From Streptosporangiaceae bacterium (lineage in GTDB: Bacteria > Actinomycetota > Actinomycetes > Streptosporangiales > Streptosporangiaceae), in the NCBI GenBank assembly GCA_030040815.1, contig JASHSZ010000222.1, positions 1-9,896 on the forward strand: a stretch of DNA of 9,896 nt. Reading direction: 5' to 3'. Positions 1 through 6,399 of this stretch are shown in pieces (within the stretch, counting starts at the first letter, position 1; each line of letters begins with the position of its first letter). The notes under the pieces are model-generated. The model was not told the origin of the DNA. It saw only the letters and a program-made list of their open reading frames with translations, and made no database searches. The translations under genes were made by a program, and so were the position numbers.

Positions 1-1074
1 CGCGAGGACGACCTCGGCGGCCCGGCGCTGCTCCCCAGGGCTGCCCGGCGGCGGGCCCGATGACCAGGCGGCGCCGCACAATGCCCGCAGGCCGTCGATC
101 CACTCGCCCGTCCCGGTCACGGCCAGCCACGCCTCGCCGGATCCCCCGGCCGTCGCGAACCAGCCGCCGCAGCCGAACCTGCCGCCGGCCGCCGTGATCT
201 CCGGCTGGCTTGCGTTGAGGCCGGCCAGGTCGGCGGAGACGTAGCACGGCCGGTCTTGTGGGGGGGCCAGCAGCAGGTCTGCCGGGCGGGTGACGCCGGT
301 CAGCACGAGCAGGCTGTCCGCTCCGCCGCGGAACGCGCCCTCGATGTCAGTGTCCAGCCGGTCGCCGACGACGAGCGGCCGCTTCGCCCCGACGCGCTCG
401 ACAGACTCGGCGTGCAGCGGCGGCTCCGGCTTGCCCGCCACCACTGGCCTAACACCGGTCGCGTAGATCAGGACCTGGGCTAGCGAGCCGTTCCCTGGCT
501 GGGGACCGCGTGACGTGGGCAGCGTGAGGTCGGCGTTCGACAGCACGTACCAGGCGCCGGCGTTGATCGCGAGGGCGCCCTCGGCCAGCAGGCCGTAGTC
601 GATGTGCGGCGAGTAGCCCTGCACGACCGCGAGCGGCCCGACGGCCGCTGAGGTCACGGGCCGCAGACCCCGCTCCCGCACCGCCTGATGGAGGCCGGCG
701 CCGCCCACGACCAGCACTGGCGAGCCGCCCGGCAGCCGGTCGGCCAGCAGGTGCGCGGCCGCCTGGGCCGAGGTGACGATGTCGGATGCTGTCGCGGGGA
801 TGCCCATCGCGACCAGCTGCGCCGCGATGGCGTGCGGTGTCCGAGATGCGTTGTTGGTGACGTAGGCCAGTTTCATGCCCTTGGCGGACGCGGCGGCAAG
901 CGCGGCGGCCGCACCGGGGATGGGCGTCCCGCCCAGGTAGACGACCCCGTCGAGGTCGAGCAGTGCGGCGTCATAGTGATCACTGAGCGGACCTGGGCAT
1001 GGCTGCGGGGTGATGCGCAGGCTGCGACCGGGCGAGCCGGGATCAGCCTCGCTGACCCCGTTCCCGCTACTCAA
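1..1074 (-). CDS. HAD-IIA (NagD-like) sugar/glycerol-phosphate phosphatase, 3' end outside window
   Basis: Cytosolic HAD-superfamily phosphatase of the IIA (NagD/PNPase-like) class; 358 residues lie in the window and the C-terminus runs off the left edge. Seen: motif I D-L-D-G-V with nucleophile/acid Asp40 and Asp42, motif II Y-V-T-N-N near residues 71-75, motif III Lys215 in G-K-P-E-P-P, and motif IV G-D-R-L-D-T-D with Asp238 and Asp243. The C2-type cap lies between motifs II and III. About 100 residues follow motif IV, as in the long mycobacterial homologue Rv1692, described as a glycerol-3-phosphate phosphatase; substrate here is inferred only. The start is TTG at 1074, the only usable in-frame start before motif I. 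Its TTGA overlaps the stop of the upstream TPR gene, with GGGA a few bases earlier, suggesting translational coupling. In related actinobacteria tlyA, NAD kinase and recN lie downstream, here beyond the left edge. Confidence 0.9.
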   Translation of the reverse strand, partial: MSSGNGVSEADPGSPGRSLRITPQPCPGPLSDHYDAALLDLDGVVYLGGTPIPGAAAALAAASAKGMKLAYVTNNASRTPHAIAAQLVAMGIPATASDIVTSAQAAAHLLADRLPGGSPVLVVGGAGLHQAVRERGLRPVTSAAVGPLAVVQGYSPHIDYGLLAEGALAINAGAWYVLSNADLTLPTSRGPQPGNGSLAQVLIYATGVRPVVAGKPEPPLHAESVERVGAKRPLVVGDRLDTDIEGAFRGGADSLLVLTGVTRPADLLLAPPQDRPCYVSADLAGLNASQPEITAAGGRFGCGGWFATAGGSGEAWLAVTGTGEWIDGLRALCGAAWSSGPPPGSPGEQRRAAEVVLA

Positions 1075-1571
1075 TCGGAATCCCGTGGCGCTTGGCGGCG
1101 AGCCTGCAGCGTCGCCCGCACGGTGCGCAGGGCGTCGGTGTAGTGGCTGAGATTGGGCCGCATCGCCGCGGCCAGGGCTAGGTGCTCGGCAGCCCCGCCG
1201 TGGTCACCGGTGCGGGCGAGCGCCAGGCCGAGCCCGAACTGGGCGTAGTCGTCGCTCGGGCTGGCCTCGACGATGCGCCGGAAGTTGCCGGCCGCTTCGG
1301 CGTACTGGCCGGTGTCGAACTGCGCCCTGGCCAGCGCCTCCAGGATGCTCCGGGACCGTGGCTCGGCAGCGGCGGCCCGCTGCAGTAGCTGCTCGGCGGC
1401 AGCCGGACTGCCACGGCCGAGGAGGTCAAGGCCGCGCTGGTAGAGCTGGTGGGTGTCGGCCGTGCCTGCAGGCTCGGCTGGCTCATGCGCAGGACGAGGC
1501 GCCGGATCGGCAGGCTGCTCAGGCGGTTCTTCCGGGCGGGAATCAGGCCCGCCCGCCGGTCCTTCTGACAT
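1071..1571 (-). CDS. Small tetratricopeptide-repeat protein, coupled to the HAD phosphatase
   Basis: A 166-residue protein predicted to act as a protein-protein interaction scaffold; its partner is unknown. Residues 1-40 are rich in Pro, Glu and Ala and look disordered. Three TPR-like helical pairs follow at about 41-72, 73-106 and 107-140, with typical spacing of Ala, Gly, Tyr and Leu (for example the G-Q-Y-A-E-A turn near residue 88 and the A-R-T-G-D segment near 119). There is no signal peptide or membrane segment, so it is probably cytosolic. ATG at 1571 is chosen because AGAAGGG sits 9 nt upstream. An open extension to 1700 exists but has no comparable ribosome site and gives Arg-rich sequence. 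Its stop overlaps the HAD start by 4 nt, so the two are very likely one operon. Any promoter must lie inside the divergent DUF1015 gene. Confidence 0.83.
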   Translation of the reverse strand: MSEGPAGGPDSRPEEPPEQPADPAPRPAHEPAEPAGTADTHQLYQRGLDLLGRGSPAAAEQLLQRAAAAEPRSRSILEALARAQFDTGQYAEAAGNFRRIVEASPSDDYAQFGLGLALARTGDHGGAAEHLALAAAMRPNLSHYTDALRTVRATLQARRQAPRDSD

Positions 1572-1573
1572 AC

Positions 1574-2974
1574 GTGCCAACCCTTCTGTCCGGCGAGACC
1601 CCGGCGCCACAGCAGCCGCCCGGCCTCGTGCTCGCGCCATTCCGCGGCGTGCGCTACGCCGAGGACCGGGTGAGCGAGCTCGCCCGGGTAACTTCCCCAC
1701 CGTACGACGTGATTGCTGCCGATAACGAGACCCGGCTTATGGCCGCTGATCCGCACAACGTGGTCAGGCTCATCCTTCCCCGGCATCTGGCTGGGGAGCC
1801 CGGCAGCCCCTACCAGGACGCGGCCGCCGATCTCACGGGCTGGCTCGCCGACGGGATCCTGGTCGCGGACTCGGTGCCGGGCCTGTACGTCTACGAGCAG
1901 GCCGCGGTCGGCGGCGTCGTCCTCCAGCGCGGGCTGATCGGCGCGCTCGGGCTCGCGCCGTATGCGGCCGGCATCGTGCAGCCGCACGAGAACGTGATGC
2001 CCGGACCGGTGGCCGGCCGACGCCAGCTCATGGAGGCCACCCAGGCGAACCTCGAGCCGATTTTTCTCCTGTATCAGAACGGGAACGGGGTGGCCACCGG
2101 CCTGGTCGACGCCGTCGCAGACGGCCGTCGGCCGCTTGCCGAGGCCACCACGACGGACGGCCTGCGGCACCGGCTCTGGGCGATCACCGACCCAGCGCAG
2201 CTGGCCGCCATCGCGACCGACCTGGCGCCGCGGACCGCGCTGATCGCCGACGGCCATCATCGGTACGCCGCCTACCTGGAGTTGCAGCGCCGGATATGGC
2301 AGACAGGCGCGGGGCCGGGACCGTGGGATCGCGGGCTGGCACTGCTCGTGGACTCGGCCGCATACCCGCCCCAGGTCGGGGCCATTCACCGGGTGGTCGA
2401 GGGGCTGGTTCCGGCGCAGGCGGCGCGGCTGGCGTCGGCCGCGTTCGAGGTGACAGAGCTGTCGGGCGGTTCCGGCAACGTGCCGGAGATCCTCGCGCAG
2501 CTCGCCGCGGCGTGCAGCCGAGACGTGGCGTTCGTCCTGGCCGGCCAGGACCGGGCGTGGTTGCTCAGCGACCCGGACCCGGCCATGTTGCGCGCGGCCG
2601 TCCCCGATCAGCCCGCCGAGCTGTGGCAGCGGGTCGGCGGCACCGTGATGGCCGACCTGCTCTTCGCGCGGATCTGGGGGATAGCCGACGACGAGCGCAG
2701 CGTCCGGGCGTTCCACGACCCGGCCGGGGCAGTGGCGGCGGCCGATTGCCGGCCGGGCGAGTCCGGGTCGGACGGGTCGGACGGGTCGGACGGGTCCGTC
2801 GGGTCGTGGGGCTCGGGCGAGTCTCCGGGCGGGACCGCCGTGCTGTGCTGCCCGATGACGGCAGCGCAGGTGTATGAAGTAGCTGCGCTGGGCCGGCGGG
2901 TGCCGCGCAAGTCGACGTCGTTCGGCCCTAAGCCGCGTACCGGCCTGGTCATGCGCCTGTTCGCTCAGGGCTGA
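1574..2974 (+). CDS. DUF1015 family protein
   Basis: A 466-residue protein of the DUF1015 family, whose biochemical function is not established. Family hallmarks run end to end: L-A-P-F-R-G near 20-25, T-S-P-P-Y-D-V-I near 40-47, the Q-P-H-E-N segment after the first 130 residues, A-D-G-H-H-R-Y around His228/His229, and a C-terminal K-S-T-S-F-x-P-K segment. No membrane segments or signal peptide are visible. It is somewhat longer than the usual roughly 400-430 residues, partly because of a Gly/Ser/Asp repeat near 397-415. The start is uncertain. GTG 1574 lies 2 bp from the divergent TPR start and has no Shine-Dalgarno site; GTG 1628 would begin the protein at M-L-A-P-F and also lacks one. It is convergent with the MBL gene ending at 3007. 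In actinomycetes DUF1015 genes can lie beside the HAD-IIA phosphatase; no functional link is shown. Confidence 0.88.
   Translation: MPTLLSGETPAPQQPPGLVLAPFRGVRYAEDRVSELARVTSPPYDVIAADNETRLMAADPHNVVRLILPRHLAGEPGSPYQDAAADLTGWLADGILVADSVPGLYVYEQAAVGGVVLQRGLIGALGLAPYAAGIVQPHENVMPGPVAGRRQLMEATQANLEPIFLLYQNGNGVATGLVDAVADGRRPLAEATTTDGLRHRLWAITDPAQLAAIATDLAPRTALIADGHHRYAAYLELQRRIWQTGAGPGPWDRGLALLVDSAAYPPQVGAIHRVVEGLVPAQAARLASAAFEVTELSGGSGNVPEILAQLAAACSRDVAFVLAGQDRAWLLSDPDPAMLRAAVPDQPAELWQRVGGTVMADLLFARIWGIADDERSVRAFHDPAGAVAAADCRPGESGSDGSDGSDGSVGSWGSGESPGGTAVLCCPMTAAQVYEVAALGRRVPRKSTSFGPKPRTGLVMRLFAQG
1581..1587 (-). promoter_or_regulatory. Shine-Dalgarno site of the small TPR gene
   Basis: On the minus strand the sequence reads AGAAGGG, 9 nt before ATG 1571. 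It fixes that start over two in-frame upstream candidates. The same bases are the plus-strand codons just after the proposed GTG start of the divergent DUF1015 gene. Confidence 0.6.
2765..2809 (+). repeat. 9-bp tandem repeat inside the DUF1015 gene
   Basis: Three perfect copies of GGGTCGGAC (2765-2773, 2774-2782, 2783-2791) are followed by two diverged copies (GGGTCCGTC and GGGTCGTGG). It is in frame and encodes Gly-Ser-Asp triplets, a hydrophilic linker between the body of DUF1015 and its conserved C-terminal segment. Because the unit is a multiple of three, copy number can change without breaking the frame. Confidence 0.9.
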
Positions 2975-3006
2975 ACCAGCTAGGCGCAGCGTCGGCCGCG
3001 GCCGGC

Positions 3007-3801
3007 CTACCCGCGGCGGGCCAGATAGTCGGCGATGATCTCGTGCGCACGGCGACGGCCGATGACCGGGCCGTGCCCGCCGTAGACCGTGCGCACCGGC
3101 AGCTCTGCCAGCCGGCGCAGGCTGGCTGCGAAGTCTGCTGGGCTGGACCGCGGCAGCTGGTCGAGCAGCGGTTCACCGTCGACGAGAACGTCGCCGGACA
3201 CCAGCGTCTGCGATTCCGCTTCCCACAGGCAAATGCTGCCGGGCGAATGACCGGGGGTGTGCAGTACCGAGAAGCTGCGGTCGCCGAGCTCAATCGCGTC
3301 GCCATCGGTCAGCCAGCGGGTAATGCTGACGGGCGGCGTGCGGAACCGGGCCAGGTCGAATCCCTCGGCGGGGAGGGCCTTGATGAGCAGGTCAGGAACA
3401 GCCTCGCCGGCCGCCTCGAACTCGTCGAGGAGCGCTGCCGGGTAGGTCGCGGCGCGCAGCGTCACGTAGTCACCGGCCGCCTGAATGACGTCGCCGTCGT
3501 CGGGGTGGGCGGCCCGCTCGGCGAACTCCCCCAGTCCGCCGAAGTGGTCGAAATGGCCGTGCGTGGCGACGGCGATCACCGGGCGGTCAAGCAAGGCGGC
3601 CAGTTCGTCCGCGAGCCTGCCGACGCCGAGGCAGGAGTCAACAAGGAGGTGCGCCGCGCTGCCGTGGATCAGCCAGGCGTTGGACCGGACGTAGTCGTGG
3701 ACGTGCGGCTCGGTGATGCGGAAGATCCCGTCGCTTACCTCGGTGACGTCGAACCAGCGCTCGGCCACCGGAAGCGCCGGGCCCGGCGTAGCGCTGGTCA
3801 A
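3007..3801 (-). CDS. Metallo-beta-lactamase-fold hydrolase (glyoxalase II-like)
   Basis: A 264-residue cytosolic MBL-fold hydrolase. The dinuclear metal site is complete: H-G-H-F-D-H at 81-86 (His81, His83, Asp85, His86), His185 in T-P-G-H-S-P-G, Asp204 in S-G-D-V, and His243 in G-G-H-G-P-V. The strand T-P-G-H-S-P-G-S-I is typical of glyoxalase II and related thioester or lactone hydrolases, but the substrate cannot be read from the sequence. The start is TTG 3801, preceded by a perfect AGGAGG with 5-nt spacing. It is divergent from a second MBL gene, with 44 bp between starts, and convergent with DUF1015 across a 32-bp gap holding the palindrome CGGCCGCGGCCG at 2993-3004. An alternative role as a quorum-quenching lactonase is possible but unsupported. 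Confidence 0.9.
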   Translation of the reverse strand: MTSATPGPALPVAERWFDVTEVSDGIFRITEPHVHDYVRSNAWLIHGSAAHLLVDSCLGVGRLADELAALLDRPVIAVATHGHFDHFGGLGEFAERAAHPDDGDVIQAAGDYVTLRAATYPAALLDEFEAAGEAVPDLLIKALPAEGFDLARFRTPPVSITRWLTDGDAIELGDRSFSVLHTPGHSPGSICLWEAESQTLVSGDVLVDGEPLLDQLPRSSPADFAASLRRLAELPVRTVYGGHGPVIGRRRAHEIIADYLARRG

Positions 3802-3806
3802 CGCGG

Positions 3807-3812
3807 CCTCCT
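3807..3812 (-). promoter_or_regulatory. Strong Shine-Dalgarno site deciding a TTG start
   Basis: AGGAGG on the minus strand, 5 nt before TTG 3801. No ATG or GTG in this frame is similarly placed, so the TTG start is well supported. Confidence 0.75.
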
Positions 3813-3833
3813 GGTGATCGGGGAGCTAGCTGG

Positions 3834-3839
3834 CATTAT
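3834..3839 (+). promoter_or_regulatory. Candidate -10 element for a leaderless transcript of the second MBL gene
   Basis: CATTAT ends 6 nt before GTG 3846, the distance at which transcription would begin at or next to the start codon. A weak -35-like CTGGTG lies 17 bp upstream (3811-3816), overlapping the ribosome site of the divergent gene. No Shine-Dalgarno site lies at normal spacing before GTG 3846, which fits a leaderless mRNA, common in actinobacteria. This is inference from spacing only. Confidence 0.35.
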
Positions 3840-3845
3840 GTCCGG

Positions 3846-4822
3846 GTGGACGAAGTCGCACCGGACTATGCCGTGGGCGAGCTCATCACCGACCTGGGCC
3901 ACGACGTTTACCAGATCGACACCCGGATGGCCGGCTACGACGGCATCACGTTGGCTACCTGATCCGCGCCGACCGGCCGTGCCTGGTAGAGACGGGCACC
4001 GCGCCATCTGCTCCGGTGGTTCGGGACGCGCTCCGCGCGCTCGGCATCGGGCCGGGTGACCTCGCCAGCGTGGTAGTCACGCACATCCACCTTGACCACG
4101 CGGGCGGTACCGGCGACATCGCGGCGATGTTCCCGTCGGCCGAGATAGTCGTGCACGAACTCGGGGCCCGGCACCTCGCGGACCCGTCTCGGCTGATGGC
4201 GAGCGCACGGCTGGTGTACGGCGACGAGCTCGACGAGCTGTTCGGAACGCTGGCGCCCACGCCGCCGGAGCGGATCCGAGCGGTCTCCACGACCGGCGTC
4301 GTGGACCTCGGCGGCGGGCGCAGGCTGGAGAGCCACTACTCGCCCGGGCACGCCAGGCATCATGTCGGCCTGATCGACTCGGTGAGCGGGGATCTGTACG
4401 TAGGCGACGCGGCCGGCATCTACATCCAGGAGACCGGCGACCTGCGGCCTGCCACGCCGCCGCCGGACTTCGACCTCGACGTCGCGCTCGAGTCGCTGCG
4501 CGCGTTTGACGCGATGCGGCCGACGCGGCTGCTGTTCAGCCACTTCGGGCCGGTCACGGCCGTGGCCGAGACGCTGGAGAGGTCGGCGGCGGAGATCCGG
4601 CTGTGGGTGGACGAGACGCGGCAGGCGCGCCGGGCCGGCCTCGATCTCGACCACGCGGCCGCCATGGTCGCACGGCGGACCCGTGAGCGCTACCGGGTAC
4701 TCGCCGACGGCGCGGACCCGACGCTGGCGGCGAAGTACGACCGGACCAGCACAGCGCAGGCCAACGTCGCGGGCATCCTGCACTGGCTGGACATGACCGA
4801 GGGTCAGGCCACCGGGCGGTGA
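3846..4822 (+). pseudogene. Second MBL-fold hydrolase, broken by a one-base frameshift
   Basis: Two reading frames together encode one MBL-fold hydrolase of about 325 residues. The first runs from GTG 3846 to a TGA at 3960-3962 and gives M-D-E-V-A-P-D through G-Y-D-G-I-T. The second continues from G-Y-L-I-R-A-D (codon at 3953) to the TGA at 4820-4822. Restoring one G in the GG at 3953-3954 joins them as G-I-T-L-G-Y-L-I. The metal motif H-I-H-L-D-H (4082-4099) and later S-P-G-H, V-G-D-A and S-H-F-G-P motifs are intact, followed by a helical C-terminal extension. It may be a true recent mutation or a homopolymer sequencing error. A GTG at 4016 could start a 268-residue protein that keeps the metal site but lacks the first beta strands. 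It is distinct in sequence from the divergent MBL gene. Confidence 0.82.
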
Positions 4823-4833
4823 GCGGCACCGCA

Positions 4834-4847
4834 GGCAGTAACCTGCC
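4834..4847 (+). terminator. Possible terminator hairpin after the second MBL gene
   Basis: GGCAG-TAAC-CTGCC forms a 5-bp stem with a 4-nt loop, 11 nt after the stop at 4822, followed by a C-rich tract rather than T residues. It is a weak, high-GC-type terminator candidate placed correctly for the plus-strand gene. Confidence 0.35.
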
Positions 4848-4892
4848 CCCCTCGCCTAGCGGCCCGCCAAGGCAACGGCGCGTGCCCGGCGG

Positions 4893-4912
4893 GAGTCGCT
4901 AGCAGGCGACTC
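4893..4912 (-). terminator. Possible terminator hairpin after the MetE-like gene
   Basis: GAGTCGC (4893-4899) and GCGACTC (4906-4912) form a perfect 7-bp stem with a 6-nt loop, 12 nt past the minus-strand stop at 4925. There is no T tract. A second stem, CCCGCC (4863-4868) with GGCGGG (4888-4893), lies further on. Together with the hairpin at 4834-4847 it would insulate two convergent genes. Confidence 0.45.
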
Positions 4913-4924
4913 TGGAGGCGGTCG

Positions 4925-6100
4925 TCAGCGCCGCCACAGCCGCCCGGTTGCGATGCGAGCGCCCTCGGCGAGCGCCGCGAACTTGGCCCACGCGACCGTG
5001 GGATCGATTTCGCGGCTACCAGCCTGCGAGGCGAACCCGCAATCGTTGCCGATCATCACGTTCTCGCGGCCGACAAGCTCGGCGTAGCGCACCGTGAACT
5101 CGGCGATCAGCTCCGGGTGCTCCACCCAGTTGGCCCCGTTGCTGAGCATGCCCGGGATGATGACCTTGCCGTCTGGCAGCTGCACGTCCTCGAAGGCGTG
5201 GTAGTCGTGCAGGTGCCGGAGATTCATCACCTCGAACGAGACCGCCTGGGCATTGACCTTCAGCATCGGCTCGATGAAGTCCCGCAGGTGGAGATCGTGA
5301 ACGTGCGGTCCCTGGTTGATGCCGTAGCAGGTGTGATAGCGGACCTTCTCTGGCGGGATGTCCCGGAGCGTGTAGTTGATGAGCTCGACCATCGCACCGA
5401 CGCGCCTGGCTCGCTCGGTCGGCTCGGCGTCGGCGTGCCCCCAGAGCCGGGCCGCGGCCGGATCGTCCAGCTGGATCAGGAATCCGGCGTCGATGATCGC
5501 CCGGTACTCCTCGTGCACGGCATCGGCGAGAGCCGTGAGAAAGTCGTCGCGCGAGGAGTAGTACTGGTTCTGCTGCTCGGCCAGGCCGGTCGGCAGGGCA
5601 GCGGACATGAACACCTCCGTGTACTGCTGACCCGCCAGTGCGGCCTTCAGGTTCGCGATGTCGGTCGCGACCGCCTGCTGCCCGGTGTAGGTGACGGGGC
5701 CCCGGCACACCAGCTCTCGCTGCGGGCTCAGCATGGCGCCGAACATGGCGATCTTGAAGTAGCGCTCGTAGTACTCGGGGAACTCGCCGACCTCCGGCCA
5801 CGAGCTCCCTGGGGACTCGAACTGGCGCTCGTCAGGGGGCAACTCCTCGAAGCCGCCGATCCGCTCCGTGAGGTAGCTGGCGAACCCGCTCTTGCGCTGC
5901 TCCCCGTCGTTGATGACGTCGAGCCCGGCCTCGACCTGACGCCGCACGCAATCCGCCACGGCCGCGGTCACGCGCGCCTCGAACACGTCGCGGTCATACG
6001 GCCGGCCATTCTCCTTGGCGCGCATGAGCTCGATGAGATCGTCCGGCCTGGCAATGCTTCCGGTATGGGTCGTCAGGATGCGATCCGTGCTGGTCTTCAT
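4925..6100 (-). CDS. MetE-C-type (cobalamin-independent methionine synthase family) methyltransferase
   Basis: A 391-residue single-barrel protein of the UROD/MetE-like family, corresponding only to the catalytic C-terminal half of MetE. The N-terminal T-T-H-T-G-S-I-A-R-P segment (8-18) and V-I-N-D-G-E-Q (62-68) match the family. The MetE-type zinc ligands are all present: His256 and Cys258 in Y-H-T-C-Y-G, Glu290 in S-F-E-V-M-N, and Cys354 in G-N-D-C-G-F. It should be a cytosolic zinc thiol methyl- or alkyltransferase. Related stand-alone proteins include archaeal core methionine synthases and epoxyalkane:coenzyme M transferase, so the acceptor thiol and methyl donor are unknown. ATG 6100 is chosen because GGAAGGGG lies 7 nt upstream; an in-frame TTG at 6106 would have only 1 nt spacing. 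It is convergent with the broken MBL gene. A palindrome upstream suggests its own regulation. No MetE N-terminal domain or partner gene is adjacent. Confidence 0.9.
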   Translation of the reverse strand: MKTSTDRILTTHTGSIARPDDLIELMRAKENGRPYDRDVFEARVTAAVADCVRRQVEAGLDVINDGEQRKSGFASYLTERIGGFEELPPDERQFESPGSSWPEVGEFPEYYERYFKIAMFGAMLSPQRELVCRGPVTYTGQQAVATDIANLKAALAGQQYTEVFMSAALPTGLAEQQNQYYSSRDDFLTALADAVHEEYRAIIDAGFLIQLDDPAAARLWGHADAEPTERARRVGAMVELINYTLRDIPPEKVRYHTCYGINQGPHVHDLHLRDFIEPMLKVNAQAVSFEVMNLRHLHDYHAFEDVQLPDGKVIIPGMLSNGANWVEHPELIAEFTVRYAELVGRENVMIGNDCGFASQAGSREIDPTVAWAKFAALAEGARIATGRLWRR

Positions 6101-6107
6101 CGGCAAG

Positions 6108-6115
6108 CCCCTTCC
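6108..6115 (-). promoter_or_regulatory. Shine-Dalgarno site of the MetE-like gene
   Basis: GGAAGGGG on the minus strand, 7 nt before ATG 6100. It selects this ATG over the in-frame TTG two codons upstream. A small palindrome, GACCGGTC (6117-6124), lies just before it. Confidence 0.7.
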
Positions 6116-6134
6116 AGACCGGTCGCTTTATGAA

Positions 6135-6160
6135 AGCCGGCCTCGGCCGGCTGCCGTCAA
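6135..6160 (-). promoter_or_regulatory. Candidate operator palindrome and -35 element upstream of the MetE-like gene
   Basis: The 18-bp sequence at 6135-6152 is a perfect inverted repeat: AGCCGGCC, two central bases, GGCCGGCT. A TTGACG hexamer, read on the minus strand at 6160-6155, lies 2 bp away on the upstream side. The best -10 candidates after it (TTTCAT or CATAAA, 6135-6127) are poor in sequence and slightly over-spaced. If TTGACG is the -35, the palindrome fills the spacer, a typical place for a repressor to bind. It could instead be a leader hairpin. No regulator gene is adjacent. Confidence 0.4.
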
Positions 6161-6399
6161 GATCGAACCCCATAAGGCGGGAACGAGGTCGTTTGGGCCG
6201 CCGCTCATAGGGCGACCGCAGCCGCCGCACCCAGCCCGCCGTCGCTCACTGGAGGGACGCGGCGCATAGGGAACAGGCGTGCGCGACTGGCGTTAGTGCC
6301 TTGCGTGCGTGCGCAGTCGCCGATCGGCCGTCGCCGTCGGGCTGCTGCGCTCGGCTTGGACAGCTAGCGACGGTTCTTGCTCGGGTACCGCTGCGGTGG
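6161..6399. other. Intergenic region with no recognised gene
   Basis: With 6101-6160 this makes a 299-bp gap between two minus-strand genes. Open frames crossing it are shadows with no domain-like composition. It holds one inverted repeat, GCGACTG (6283-6289) with CAGTCGC (6314-6320), whose 24-nt loop makes it a weak terminator candidate. I looked on the minus strand for a cobalamin-riboswitch B12 box, which might be expected before a methionine-synthase-like gene, and saw none. Confidence 0.5.

Noticed and set aside
1178..2716. A 512-codon open frame on the minus strand
   Set aside because: It is antisense to the DUF1015 gene, is rich in Arg/Gly/Pro/His and shows no domain; the plus strand carries clear family motifs throughout.
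2993..3004. CGGCCGCGGCCG as a bidirectional terminator between DUF1015 and the first MBL gene
   Set aside because: It is a perfect palindrome but has no loop and no T tract; such sites are common by chance at this GC.
3946..3962. Programmed ribosomal frameshifting in the second MBL gene
   Set aside because: A -1 shift would give the right product, but there is no X-XXY-YYZ slippery site, no internal Shine-Dalgarno stimulator and no obvious downstream structure.
3043..4059. A 338-codon plus-strand open frame spanning the first MBL gene and the start of the second
   Set aside because: It is antisense to a complete MBL gene and out of frame with the second; no recognisable domain.
5117..6133. 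A 338-codon plus-strand open frame over the MetE-like gene
   Set aside because: It is an antisense shadow in high-GC DNA; the minus strand has a complete zinc site and a good ribosome site.
6101..6399. Cobalamin or S-adenosylmethionine riboswitch before the MetE-like gene
   Set aside because: I looked for a B12 box and a characteristic stem set on the minus strand and found neither.
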